Shown here: piece after piece, positions 26,815 to 36,106 of the stretch | Position numbering within the stretch: the stretch's first letter is position 1 | Layout of the letters: every line of letters starts with the position of its first letter | Assembly (NCBI GenBank): GCA_029261165.1 | Contig: JAJDBV010000075.1 | Coordinates: 1-61,237, forward strand | Length of the DNA: 61,237 bases | Direction: 5' to 3' | Origin: Nitrospirota bacterium | GTDB lineage: Bacteria > Nitrospirota > Nitrospiria > SBBL01 > JAADHI01 | Program-made: the position numbers and the translations under genes | The notes under the pieces: model-generated | Database searches by the model: none | Seen by the model: the letters and a program-made list of their open reading frames with translations, nothing else | Told to the model about the DNA's origin: nothing

Positions 26815-27135
26815 ATGAGCTACTATGTCTATGTTACGCAGACGTCACGGTATTATTCTGCCGAGGTTCCGGCGCTTCCCGGTTGCCGGACCATTGGAAG
26901 ATCTGAAGCCGAGGTGATTGAGAATATCCGTGATGTCGTCCGCGGTTATTACCAGAGTATGAGAAAACGCAACAGGACTGTTCCGAAGGTAAAGGTGATC
27001 AAGGTTTCAAGCCAGAATTCAGAGGCTTCTCTCCAGCGAAAAAGGGATGCGCAAAACAATATTCAGGCGCGTTCTTTGCGGATGAAGGCGTCGACGGAAT
27101 GGGTTCAACCCGTGGAAGGAATCATACCGCATTGA
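26815..27135 (+). CDS. HicB-like (UPF0150) protein without a HicA partner
   Basis: A 106-residue protein. Residues 1-50 follow the HicB/UPF0150 pattern: short beta strands (YYVYVTQ, YYSAEVPALPGCRTIG), then helix SEAEVIENIRDVVRGYYQSM. In classic pairs HicB neutralises the mRNA interferase HicA and carries a DNA-binding C-terminus. Here the C-terminus is basic and of unknown fold, and no HicA-sized gene is adjacent. ATG 26815 follows GGAGGG. The 3' end overlaps the next gene by 37 bases. It may be a solitary family member and not an antitoxin. Confidence 0.7.
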   Translation: MSYYVYVTQTSRYYSAEVPALPGCRTIGRSEAEVIENIRDVVRGYYQSMRKRNRTVPKVKVIKVSSQNSEASLQRKRDAQNNIQARSLRMKASTEWVQPVEGIIPH

Positions 27136-28448
27136 ATAGACGTCACTCTGTGGTCTCACCTCTCCTCCCTGGGAAGAATTTTCGTCGTCGGTCAAGCGGA
27201 GGACATGAAGAGAAGAAATGGGTCTGGATGACGGTCCTCGTTATGCTGGGGGTTTCTCTAGTACTCTTTCTGGAAACCTGGGTGATGGGGGAACTCAATG
27301 TTGATCCTCTTGAAGCGACGCCTCTGGTTCTGGAAGGAGAATCGATTCATTTCAAATATTTTCGGCCCGAGCTCACCCAGCCTGAAGAGGGGCGATATGC
27401 AACACGTTTTGAAAATGGGGTGACTGCTGTCTACACGATCGATCCCGTGATTCAAGAGGCTGGTGAAAAATTCTTAAAAAAATACCGGGTTCCCTATGGG
27501 GCATTCGTGGCCATGGACCCAAGGACTGGAAAAGTCTTGGCCTTGGCGGAACATTCTTCCAGAGATCCCCAGGCGAAGGATCTTGCTTTACGGTCGACCT
27601 ATCCGGCCGCTTCTCTCTTTAAGTTGGTGACCGCTGCCGCGGCGATCGAAGAAAAAAAAGCGCTTCCGGAGACTCAGATTGCCTACAGGCGGGATGTGAA
27701 TAGTCTCCGTCCTAAATATTGGAAGGATAATCCAAAGAGAGACCGCTTAAAGAGCAGTCTCGGAAGTGCTTTGGCGAAATCAAATAACGTGGTATTTGCA
27801 AAGGTGGCCCTTCGATGGCTGAATGTCCCGATGTTGATGGACTATGGAGAGCGTTTCCGGTTCAATCGCCCGATCCCTTTCGAAAAGCCCTTACAGGTGA
27901 GCCCCATGATCATTGAAGCGAGCGAGATGGGCCTGGCCCGGGCAGCGGCCGGTTTCGGAAAAGTTGGCATTTCCCCCCTTCATGCGGCTTTGATTGGAGC
28001 CGCCATTTCTAATGATGGTGTGATGATGTCACCCTGCATGATCGATCATGTGCTGGGCCCGGAGGGCGAAAAAATTTATGAATGCACCCCAAAGGCCTTG
28101 CCGGATTCGATTTCTCCTGAAACTGCGGCCCACCTTCAGAAAATGATGGTGAAAACGGTGAAGAGCGGAACGGTCCGGAAGACCTTTCGCCGTCGCCGAC
28201 TGGACCGGAACCTCCGGGGCATTTCAATCGGAGGAAAGACCGGATCACTGCGGGGCAAGAACCCCAAGGGACGTTACAGCTGGTTTATTGGTATGGCCCC
28301 CATGGAAAATCCTGAAATCGCCTTCGCGGCGATGGTTGTCAATGATCCGATATGGCACATCCAAGCCCCTGAATTGGCGAAGGCCGGTTTAAGCGCCTAC
28401 TTCAAATCAAAACGGCTTCGCCGCAGGGAAGTCACGGCTAAGAAATAG
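27099..28448 (+). CDS. Penicillin-binding transpeptidase, short class B-like form
   Basis: A 449-residue protein. A basic tail is followed by one membrane helix at about 42-60, a short linker and a transpeptidase domain from about residue 105. All three motifs are present: SLFK (Ser172), SNN (228-230) and KTG (380-382). The fold resembles FtsI/PBP2, but the N-terminal dimerisation/pedestal domain is missing. ATG 27099 overlaps the HicB-like gene. A GTG at 27150 is an alternative start. It lies downstream of the division cluster, separated from it by the MITE-like element. A D,D-transpeptidase role is likely; septal or other use is unknown. Confidence 0.85.
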   Translation: MGSTRGRNHTALNRRHSVVSPLLPGKNFRRRSSGGHEEKKWVWMTVLVMLGVSLVLFLETWVMGELNVDPLEATPLVLEGESIHFKYFRPELTQPEEGRYATRFENGVTAVYTIDPVIQEAGEKFLKKYRVPYGAFVAMDPRTGKVLALAEHSSRDPQAKDLALRSTYPAASLFKLVTAAAAIEEKKALPETQIAYRRDVNSLRPKYWKDNPKRDRLKSSLGSALAKSNNVVFAKVALRWLNVPMLMDYGERFRFNRPIPFEKPLQVSPMIIEASEMGLARAAAGFGKVGISPLHAALIGAAISNDGVMMSPCMIDHVLGPEGEKIYECTPKALPDSISPETAAHLQKMMVKTVKSGTVRKTFRRRRLDRNLRGISIGGKTGSLRGKNPKGRYSWFIGMAPMENPEIAFAAMVVNDPIWHIQAPELAKAGLSAYFKSKRLRRREVTAKK

Positions 28449-28523
28449 CGCGGTAGAAAAAGATCCCCCCCCCTTGCTTCCCTTTTATCTGATTTTTTTT
28501 CTGAGAATTTATGACAGCCAATG

Positions 28524-31500
28524 TTATGGCGTTTGCGGGTTTACGGTGATGGCACTCGGCTGATGGAGACCTGTATTGTTTCCGCCGATGGTCCGAATCT
28601 CTACATTACCGTCCCGTTGACTGGCGTCCGTAAAGATATAAACCGCATTTGCAACTTGGTCGGTCACGTACATGATGTCATTGGATGCATCAAGGAAGAG
28701 GGCGCTCGGTCCAATGAGCATATTGTGACCAAGCTGGATCGTCAGGCAGGGTACATTTTTTGGCGGGGTACTGTTCTGACAATCAATCAGGCGCTCCTGA
28801 CGGTTCATGAACTTGGTGATGGGGTTGCCCAGAGCGTCTAAGTCATCCGGGTCGAGGAAGGAGATTTTGCTGCCGATGAATGTCGTTCCTGTCCCCGTTA
28901 TGATCCTTGATTGGGCTGTTGGAGGGCTTACGTTTGTCGCGGCAACGGTTCCGGGGAGGAAGGGAACAGAAAATGTCTCGGAAAATACCGCTTCCTGGAA
29001 GGCGTAGGACATCCCTGCTTCCGTCGTCCCCGTGTAATCTGCTTCTAAGGTCATCTGGGTGTCCGAGTCAATTGAGAGGACCTCAGCCATATTTGAAGGG
29101 AAAATCACACGGTCCGGAGCAACGTTTCCGTTTAATAAGGATACACTCTCAAAGACAAGAATCTCTTGTTCCAAACGGTTCAAGACATACAAAAAGTCCC
29201 GTGAAGCGTCCAGGGCGACATCAACGGGTCGACTGATCCTGCTGGCAACACCGCTCAGGGTGGCTTTTAATGTCCCATCGCTGTTAAAAATCAGGACAGA
29301 ATCGCCTCCGGTATTCGCCGCGTAGATTGTCCCCGTCGGTCCGACCGTCAGGCCGTGAGGCCTATCCATAGTCGTCATCGCGAGATTATCGGTCATTGGC
29401 TGCAAGGGGTTGGGGGGGGCACCCGTTCCTTGAAGAAGACCGGCATCGAAAACCAGAATATTGCATGTACTCGTCGGCATGCACGCGCTGTGAAAGGCGC
29501 GTGGTCTTTCCAGGTCCGCTGGATCATCAAGAAGTGTCGGCGCGGTCCACCGGAAAACGAGGCTCAGGTTTAAATCATCCTTGATCTTTGCGACGGTTAC
29601 AGTTTCAACGATAGATCCTTTTTTTATCGTGATGATGTCGCCTGGATTCAGTTCATTTAAAAAGGAGGTTCCCGTTCCGTTCACGACGGTGGAATCATTA
29701 ATGACAGATAGGGTGCCTGTTAAGGCTTCTGTACTCCCGCTGTTGGCAACATAGAGGCGATTTGTTGTTTTATCAATGAAGAGTCCCGAGGGGTTGTTGA
29801 GGAGAAGCGGAGAGAGATTCGCCTGGACGAAATTGGTGGACGCTGCGTTCCCGTCGAGGGTACTCGCGCCAGCGATTATCGTGATGGCGTCATCACCCCC
29901 AACCGTACTCGTTCGGTCTCCCTGGTCTGCAACGTAGAGGATGTCTCCTTGTGTATCTATTGTAATCGCACTGGGAGTAATTATTGCCGTGTCTCCGCCG
30001 GAGAAGATGTGGCTCGGCGCGACCTTTTGCTCAAGGCCGAAAATAAGAAGCGACCCTCTCGGACATTCGATAGAGATGGTGCCGTCAGGAAGTGGGTCAC
30101 AGGTCGTGTCTTTTGCGGTACCAATGGGCTGGCCGTTGAAGGGCAGCCCGATCGGTTGGCCGACAAAGAGCGTCTCTGTATTGCCCCGTCCAGTAAAAAG
30201 AAGGGCGCCGGTGTTTCTGGAGTTTGAAAAGTCAAGCTGCGTATTGGTTCCAGTAATATTCCTCTCGGGAGTGACAAGTCCATTCAGTGTGCTGGCGGAA
30301 TGAAATGTAAAGATGGCATCTTGAGCGGCATTGATTAAAAAAAGTCGATCTGTTTCTGTATCTACAAAGGGGGAGATTGGTGATGAAAACGCCGGGGTCG
30401 AGAGGATCCGGTCCGGGCTGACATTTCCACTCTTTGCGCTGGCGAAGTCAAAGGCGAGGACGTTATTGCTGCCGGGGTTGGTGACATATAGTGTGTCGCG
30501 TGTTGTATCGATAAAGAGTCCTGATGGTTGACTGATCTCCGTGCTGGTGATGATCGTCGGGGCCGCAGGAAGATTGTTGAGATTGTAAACGATAATACTG
30601 TCGTTCCCCTTGTCAGCGATATAAACAAGTCCTCTTCCCGCGTCAACCGCCATTGATGAGGGGTTGCTGCCCGCTGTGAATCCTACGGTCAGGATGTTGG
30701 AAGGTGGCGGAAGGGCAATCGTCGTCCCTGTTGGACCGGTTATTGATGTGGTCGGAAATCCTGTAATACCGGAAAGTGGATAAATCAAGACCTGGTTCTT
30801 TGTCCCCGTACTTAGAATGATGAGCTGGTTGTTATCTATAAAAAACCCTCGAGGTGCAGTGATATTGATAGCATCTTGAAGGCTCCAGCTCGGCGCGGTA
30901 TTAGAAAAATTCTTTCCGCCCGTTACGATGCTTCCTGAAGTTCCCGTGTTTGTTATCCCGGTATATGGAGTAAGCAGATCAAGGGAAGTCTCGGAGTTGA
31001 TCTGTGCAACGGTTCCCAGCACATTTCCGACAGAAATGATATTCCCAGGTTTGAGTTCCTGCGCGAAGAAGGTTAAGGTTCCGTCAATCGACGTTGATCC
31101 ACCCGTGACGGATAAAGTTCCCGATAACTGGACGGGGACATTCCCGATGATCTGGTCAAACACCGTGATTTGTTGGTTTGCTGTACGATTCCCAGCGTTA
31201 AAATTGGCAATAAAGAGGCGGTCAAGGACATCATCATAAAAAAAGCTGGAGGGCTGCTCCAGGAAGGTTTGCTCCAGGGAGGGATTCGTTCCAGTAATTC
31301 TATGTCCGGAATTTACCCTGATAGGATTAATATTCCCATCGAGAGAAAAGGTCATGAAGTTATTCGCCGTCGGGTTGGTGAGATACATTGCATGCCGAAC
31401 CGGATCAATGGCAATGCCGACGGGATTTGTCAGGCTGGTGGCATCCGGGGTGATGTCCCCTCCGAACCTCCGGTGGGGAGGGATGTTTCTGCAAATATGA

Positions 31501-32789
31501 ATTGTGGTGGTGCAGCGTTTATTTCCTGACGAATCCCTGATATCCAGATCGAAGACAAGGACAGCGGTGCTATCGATATTGGCGTTTGTGCCGAGGTTGA
31601 TATTGTTCGTGTTGTTGTTATTCACGATGTACATCAGGTCATTTGTCACGTCAACATCGATACCCACGGGCAAACTCAGTTGGGAGTTATTGCATTGCGG
31701 CGGAAAAGGAAGGCCGGGAGTGGGATTGGGAAGCGGAGAACACTCTGGAGGCAAGGCCATATTGCCGGAGATCCAGACACGGTCGGGGACCACAGCCCCA
31801 GTCAGTTTATCGGTGAAAACTCTGTCGTAGATCAATATGCCCGGCAGATTAAATCCGGTATTGACCACATAGAGCCGGTCATTTGTTTCGTCGATGAAGA
31901 TAGCGAATGGAATATCGAGGATGGATTCAAGATCATTCGCAGTAGGACTTGGATCACTATGAGGGGCGATTACGCGATTTGGAATTTTGTTGCAAACGCT
32001 GGCGTTAAGCGGAGGGGCATGGTTTACCGAGAAACAAATTCCCGGAGGTCCGCCAACTGTGCTTGCGTTATCATAGATTAGGATGGAGTCATCTCCCACA
32101 TTGGAGATATAGAGGACATTCCGGGTTGAGTCGACGGCAATGCCGCGAGGAAAAAAGATCTGCGTCTCAATTCCTTTAAGAACGCCGCAAGGGGCAATGT
32201 TTCCATCGAGGGGATTTGTGGGCGGTGCTATATTGGGACAGTTCACCTGAAATCTGAGGACTGCACTCCCGTCTCTATTTGAAACATAAAGTTGGTCTCT
32301 TGTGCGATCAAAAGCCACGTCGTAGGGGTGGTCCAGCATTGTGTTGGAGCCGGTAATGATTCGGTTTGGCGCAGGGGAACCGGTTTCCGGCCTCAGGGTG
32401 CTGGCATTCTCGTAGATGAGGATTGCATTGCCGTTCGCATCGGCGACATAGAGCGTGTCGTTTGCCTTGTCCAGAAAAATCCCGGTGGGTTCGGTGATCG
32501 TCTGGGGAAAGCGTCGGCTGGGAGAGATATTTCCTTCAGGAATGAGGGGGAGGACGTTCCCTTGTGCATTTGGGGAGGGGTCGAAGGCGACAACGGTCCC
32601 ATCACCTGCATTGGCGATAAACACGGTGGCCTTGTCCCCATCAGGTCCATTTGCGGCCGTGATGTCTGGTCGGGGCGGGGCAGAGATATCGCTGCAGCCG
32701 AGGAGTCCAAGGGCCAGCAAGGCGATAAAAAGGGAGGTGGCCCAAGACGAACGCGCGAACTTTAATTGCTGCAACCTATAATGAGCCAT
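28524..32789 (-). CDS. Giant NHL/YVTN-like beta-propeller lipoprotein
   Basis: A 1421-residue predicted lipoprotein. The signal peptide ends in the lipobox LLGC with lipidated Cys32. The rest is dozens of blades of the type D-x-LYVxN-x-N-x-I-x-F with an Asp or Asn box, recurring ASTLxG and a return phrase built on IxGxNTxL. They resemble NHL/SMP-30 propeller repeats and would form several propellers. Three different modules (about 556-620, 1025-1085 and 1233-1325) interrupt them, with GTGTxF and SDTxMTL-type strands. No enzyme motif is seen. It is convergent with the PBP gene and has its own promoter. It is probably surface or periplasmic, role unknown. Confidence 0.85.
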   Translation of the reverse strand: MAHYRLQQLKFARSSWATSLFIALLALGLLGCSDISAPPRPDITAANGPDGDKATVFIANAGDGTVVAFDPSPNAQGNVLPLIPEGNISPSRRFPQTITEPTGIFLDKANDTLYVADANGNAILIYENASTLRPETGSPAPNRIITGSNTMLDHPYDVAFDRTRDQLYVSNRDGSAVLRFQVNCPNIAPPTNPLDGNIAPCGVLKGIETQIFFPRGIAVDSTRNVLYISNVGDDSILIYDNASTVGGPPGICFSVNHAPPLNASVCNKIPNRVIAPHSDPSPTANDLESILDIPFAIFIDETNDRLYVVNTGFNLPGILIYDRVFTDKLTGAVVPDRVWISGNMALPPECSPLPNPTPGLPFPPQCNNSQLSLPVGIDVDVTNDLMYIVNNNNTNNINLGTNANIDSTAVLVFDLDIRDSSGNKRCTTTIHICRNIPPHRRFGGDITPDATSLTNPVGIAIDPVRHAMYLTNPTANNFMTFSLDGNINPIRVNSGHRITGTNPSLEQTFLEQPSSFFYDDVLDRLFIANFNAGNRTANQQITVFDQIIGNVPVQLSGTLSVTGGSTSIDGTLTFFAQELKPGNIISVGNVLGTVAQINSETSLDLLTPYTGITNTGTSGSIVTGGKNFSNTAPSWSLQDAINITAPRGFFIDNNQLIILSTGTKNQVLIYPLSGITGFPTTSITGPTGTTIALPPPSNILTVGFTAGSNPSSMAVDAGRGLVYIADKGNDSIIVYNLNNLPAAPTIITSTEISQPSGLFIDTTRDTLYVTNPGSNNVLAFDFASAKSGNVSPDRILSTPAFSSPISPFVDTETDRLFLINAAQDAIFTFHSASTLNGLVTPERNITGTNTQLDFSNSRNTGALLFTGRGNTETLFVGQPIGLPFNGQPIGTAKDTTCDPLPDGTISIECPRGSLLIFGLEQKVAPSHIFSGGDTAIITPSAITIDTQGDILYVADQGDRTSTVGGDDAITIIAGASTLDGNAASTNFVQANLSPLLLNNPSGLFIDKTTNRLYVANSGSTEALTGTLSVINDSTVVNGTGTSFLNELNPGDIITIKKGSIVETVTVAKIKDDLNLSLVFRWTAPTLLDDPADLERPRAFHSACMPTSTCNILVFDAGLLQGTGAPPNPLQPMTDNLAMTTMDRPHGLTVGPTGTIYAANTGGDSVLIFNSDGTLKATLSGVASRISRPVDVALDASRDFLYVLNRLEQEILVFESVSLLNGNVAPDRVIFPSNMAEVLSIDSDTQMTLEADYTGTTEAGMSYAFQEAVFSETFSVPFLPGTVAATNVSPPTAQSRIITGTGTTFIGSKISFLDPDDLDALGNPITKFMNRQERLIDCQNSTPPKNVPCLTIQLGHNMLIGPSALFLDASNDIMYVTDQVANAVYIFTDASQRDGNVEIRTIGGNNTGLHQPSAITVNPQTP

Positions 32790-32795
32790 CGGAGC

Positions 32796-32824
32796 ATTAT
32801 TTTGTAAAAAAGCCTTTCTGTCAA
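32796..32824 (-). promoter_or_regulatory. Strong promoter for the giant lipoprotein gene
   Basis: On the minus strand TTGACA (32819-32824), a 17-base spacer and AATAAT (32796-32801). The predicted transcription start falls at or next to the A of the ATG at 32789, and no ribosome site precedes that ATG, which suggests a leaderless mRNA. Confidence 0.7.
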
Positions 32825-32859
32825 GTTAAAAGATGATAGCCTGTTTATCCGACACAGCC

Positions 32860-33468
32860 CTAGACCGCTAGTTTTTTGTATTGACTGATGAGTCGTGAAG
32901 ATCCGGCACCGCAGCTGATGATGGATCGCATGGCATCTTCAACAGGCACATCGACGGGGTGGACGTATTCACCTTTCAGGTGGTAGATATTCCCCGAAGT
33001 CGGGTTGGGCCCCGTGGGAACAAAGATGGTATAGCTGCCATCCGTGTGGGTGTCGGTGATGAATGCCGATACCAGTGTTTCATTGCCGAAGATTTGAACA
33101 AGGGCCACAGAGGAAAAGGGAGATTGTTTCTTTCCAATAAACTGGATGACGGTTTCCTTCACCAGGGTATAGCCGGGCGCTTTTTTTAGAAGACGTTCTT
33201 CAAGAATTTCGTAAAGCCATGTGCCAAGTGTGGTTTGGACAAAGAATCCAACCAAAAAACAGCCCGCCAGGATGACGATGAGGACCAGGATGTCGGCGAG
33301 GATTTTTTGGACCTCGGATTGTGCCATGACGAGGCTGGTCAAAGGGTGAATGATATCCGTCACGAAGCCGAAGATTGACTTAAAGACAAACAGCAAAATG
33401 GCGACGGGAAGGATGACGACCATGCCACCGATGAGTGATGTCTTTAAAAAAGCCTTTATTCTGTCCAA
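32860..33468 (-). CDS. DUF502 family membrane protein (copy 1)
   Basis: A 202-residue protein with two membrane helices (about 13-38 and 58-80), then a soluble domain with VFGNET-like and IFVPTGPNPTSGN motifs and VEDAMRSIISCG near the end, the DUF502 pattern. The family has no firmly known function in bacteria. A TTG start is preceded by AGGGG. A second, only distantly similar copy lies at 50761-51468. It is 77 bases downstream of the acyl-CoA synthetase gene on the same strand. Confidence 0.88.
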   Translation of the reverse strand: MDRIKAFLKTSLIGGMVVILPVAILLFVFKSIFGFVTDIIHPLTSLVMAQSEVQKILADILVLIVILAGCFLVGFFVQTTLGTWLYEILEERLLKKAPGYTLVKETVIQFIGKKQSPFSSVALVQIFGNETLVSAFITDTHTDGSYTIFVPTGPNPTSGNIYHLKGEYVHPVDVPVEDAMRSIISCGAGSSRLISQYKKLAV

Positions 33469-33545
33469 GATGACCCCTGTCGTTTAGCCCATTTCTACAT
33501 GATCGGTGTATTTTTCGCAAGCACTTGGTCGATGCCGGCCTTGTC

Positions 33546-35492
33546 TCATCGCGGCTTTGAAGAGGGCCGTGGTCTTACAGGTATTTCTTCAAGTGCGGCA
33601 GGATTTTCTATTGAGGCGAGGTCTCCGAGAGGTTTTCCGAGATATTTTGCCCTGATGAGTCGCCGAACGATCTTTGCCGACCTTGTTTTTGGGAGCTGAG
33701 AGACAAAGTTAATCGCGTTTGGACGAAAGGTTTTTCCCATGACCCTGACAATTTCCGACTTGAGGCCAATTGTATCGGGTGGATAATCCGGTTTGAGGAT
33801 GACAAAGCAGATGATGGCGGTGCCTTTCAGCGCGTCGGGCACACCGATGGCGGCTGCTTCGGAAACGCTGGGGTGTGAAATGAGGACCGATTCGATTTCG
33901 GCCGGTCCAACGCGTCGGCCCGCGACATTCATGGTATCGTCTGAGCGTCCGTGCAGGAACCAGTAGCCGTCCTGATCGACCCGTGCCCAATCGCCATGAA
34001 ACCAGGTGTTCGGCCAGCGGGACCAGTAGGTGGAGAGATACCGTTCCCGGTCTTTCCAGAAACCGCGTGTCATTGAGGGCGCGGGCTGTTTGCAGACGAG
34101 GTGTCCGGTTTTCCCCCGGACCGGATTACCCGCATCGTCGAAAACATCGATATCCATCCCAAGTCCCGGTCCGCGCAAGGTAGAGGGTTTGAGGGCTGTG
34201 ATTGGCAGGGGGGCGAGAAAACAACCGATGATCTCTGTCCCTCCAGAGATGTTGATGATCGGGAGTTGCTTGTTTCCGATCTTTTCAAAGAACCAGAGAT
34301 AGCTTTCGTCGTCCCAGGGCTCTCCAGTCGATCCTAAAATACGAAGAGAGGAAAGGTCGTGCCGGGTGACCGGCTTATCGTCCGCCCGCATCAAGACCCG
34401 GATGGCGGTTGGGGAGATCCCGAGATGGGTGATCTGATGCCGGTCGATCATCTCCCAAAGCCGATCGGGTTTCGGGTGGTTCGGCGCCCCCTCATAGAGG
34501 AAGGCCGTTCCGCCTTGCATGTGGACCCCGATCAGCATCCAGGGTCCCATCATCCAGCCGATATCCGTCAGCCAAAAGAATCGGTCAGAGGGTTTGACAT
34601 CGAAGTGATAGGCCAGTTCCTTTCCTATCTGGGAGATGCATCCCCCGTGCGAATGAACGCATCCCTTGGGGGGACCGGTTGTTCCAGAGGTATAGAGGAT
34701 GAGGGCCGGGGTCTCGGCATCGACAGGGAGGGTTACTCCTTTCTTAGTGGGCCCTTGGTCAATAAAATCACGATACCAGGAATCTCGGCTCGTGTTCCAT
34801 GCGATCTTGTTCCCAAGGCGCGGGAGAACAACAACACGCCGTAAGGAGGGGATGTGGTCTGCCGCCTCATCTGCCGATCGTTTGATCTCGATGATTTTCC
34901 CGCGGCGAAGTGTACCGTCTGCCGTGAAGAGAATTTTTGCCTCGGCATGGCGCAGCCGTGCGGCAAGCGGACCGGCTGCAAAACCGGAAAAAATAGGAAT
35001 GCAAATGGCTCCGATCTTGAGTGAGGCGTAAAAGACGGCTACCATTTCGATCGTCATCGGCATATAGATCCCGACGGTATCCCCTTTCATGATCCCCTCT
35101 TTTTGAAGGGCATCGGCCAGACGACAGACCTCCTGGTTCAGTTCCAGATAGGTCGCCGTCCGAATATCCTGATCTTCTCCTTCCCAGATGAGGGCGGTTT
35201 CGTTAGACCGGGAGGGAATATGCCGATCAAGACAGTTCGTGACAATATTTGTTCGGCCCCCGATAAACCACTTTGTCCATGGCTTGCCATCGGAGGAGTC
35301 AAGAACGTCCTCATAGGGCGTGTCCCATTGGATATCCAGATCTACCATTACGGCATTCCAGAAGCGACTGATATCGGAGATAGACCAAGTGATGAGTTCC
35401 GCGTAGGAGTCAATCTGATGGCGCTGCATGAGGCGATAAATATTGGATTTTTTGATCAGTGTTTTGGAGGGGGACCAAACAACATTACCCAT
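33546..35492 (-). CDS. AMP-forming acyl-CoA synthetase (acetyl-CoA synthetase-like)
   Basis: A 648-residue member of the ANL superfamily that activates a carboxylic acid as an acyl-AMP and then an acyl-CoA. An Acs-type N-terminal segment (residues about 60-105) precedes the P-loop-like TSGTTGPPKGCVH. WLTDIGWMMGPW, STGEPWD, ISGGTEI and the hinge region GRSDDTMNVAGRRVGPAEIE are present. The catalytic Lys607 is kept, but the usual Gly before it is Ala (RSAKIVRR). The start is taken as ATG 35492. The frame opens 15 codons earlier at a TTG. The substrate is not clear; acetate or another short acid is possible. Confidence 0.88.
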   Translation of the reverse strand: MGNVVWSPSKTLIKKSNIYRLMQRHQIDSYAELITWSISDISRFWNAVMVDLDIQWDTPYEDVLDSSDGKPWTKWFIGGRTNIVTNCLDRHIPSRSNETALIWEGEDQDIRTATYLELNQEVCRLADALQKEGIMKGDTVGIYMPMTIEMVAVFYASLKIGAICIPIFSGFAAGPLAARLRHAEAKILFTADGTLRRGKIIEIKRSADEAADHIPSLRRVVVLPRLGNKIAWNTSRDSWYRDFIDQGPTKKGVTLPVDAETPALILYTSGTTGPPKGCVHSHGGCISQIGKELAYHFDVKPSDRFFWLTDIGWMMGPWMLIGVHMQGGTAFLYEGAPNHPKPDRLWEMIDRHQITHLGISPTAIRVLMRADDKPVTRHDLSSLRILGSTGEPWDDESYLWFFEKIGNKQLPIINISGGTEIIGCFLAPLPITALKPSTLRGPGLGMDIDVFDDAGNPVRGKTGHLVCKQPAPSMTRGFWKDRERYLSTYWSRWPNTWFHGDWARVDQDGYWFLHGRSDDTMNVAGRRVGPAEIESVLISHPSVSEAAAIGVPDALKGTAIICFVILKPDYPPDTIGLKSEIVRVMGKTFRPNAINFVSQLPKTRSAKIVRRLIRAKYLGKPLGDLASIENPAALEEIPVRPRPSSKPR

Positions 35493-35559
35493 ACAGAAAG
35501 TGTAACATCTGGCCGATTCAGCAGCAAGCACCGGCAATGAAAGCGTTACCTATCCGATC

Positions 35560-35850
35560 CTATTTTTGTCTTCTGGTCGTTCGGCGGGGTTTGTCTTTAT
35601 GGTCATGGATGACCTTTGATTCGATCTCTCGGATTGTTCCGCGAGGGAGGAATTGCCAGATACGTTCGTGTAGGTAGAAGAATAAGAGCTTAGCAAAGAC
35701 CTCAATGGCGCCGATTTCCAAAGCGATCGAGGTGTCTCCCGTGATGACGTAGGCGATGATGATCGTCGTTCCGGTGGCAACGACCCGCCAACTGAGTCCT
35801 TTCAAGATGCTTCGTAAATGTGTTTCGCGTGATTCTCTTCGTTCTTTCAT
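35560..35850 (-). CDS. DUF2061 membrane protein
   Basis: A 96-residue protein with the DUF2061 pattern: LKGLSWRVVATGTT, a first membrane helix (IIIAYVITG), then ALEIGAIEVFAKLLFFYLHERIW as the second. The C-terminal 30 residues are basic. The function of the family is unknown; members often accompany sulfate or other anion metabolism genes, but no such neighbour is here. It lies 67 bases upstream of the acyl-CoA synthetase gene in the same direction. Confidence 0.85.
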   Translation of the reverse strand: MKERRESRETHLRSILKGLSWRVVATGTTIIIAYVITGDTSIALEIGAIEVFAKLLFFYLHERIWQFLPRGTIREIESKVIHDHKDKPRRTTRRQK

Positions 35851-36106
35851 CTTATCCAGTGTTAAATTACAATACCAAAAAAATGTGAATGTCCTTCCTA
35901 CGTTTTTATGAGACCTTTTCAGGATACAAGAATCAACAGGTTTTCACTTTCACGTCTGCGGGATTATCCTGACTGAGGAAGGATATTAGACTACAGCGCT
36001 TGGGTCAACTAAAAAGAAAATAATGACAGACAAGTGATCGAACTGAGAGACACCTCCAGGATTCGATATTGGATTTTGGGGTAGGAGAAGAAACTTGAAC
36101 GAAAGA

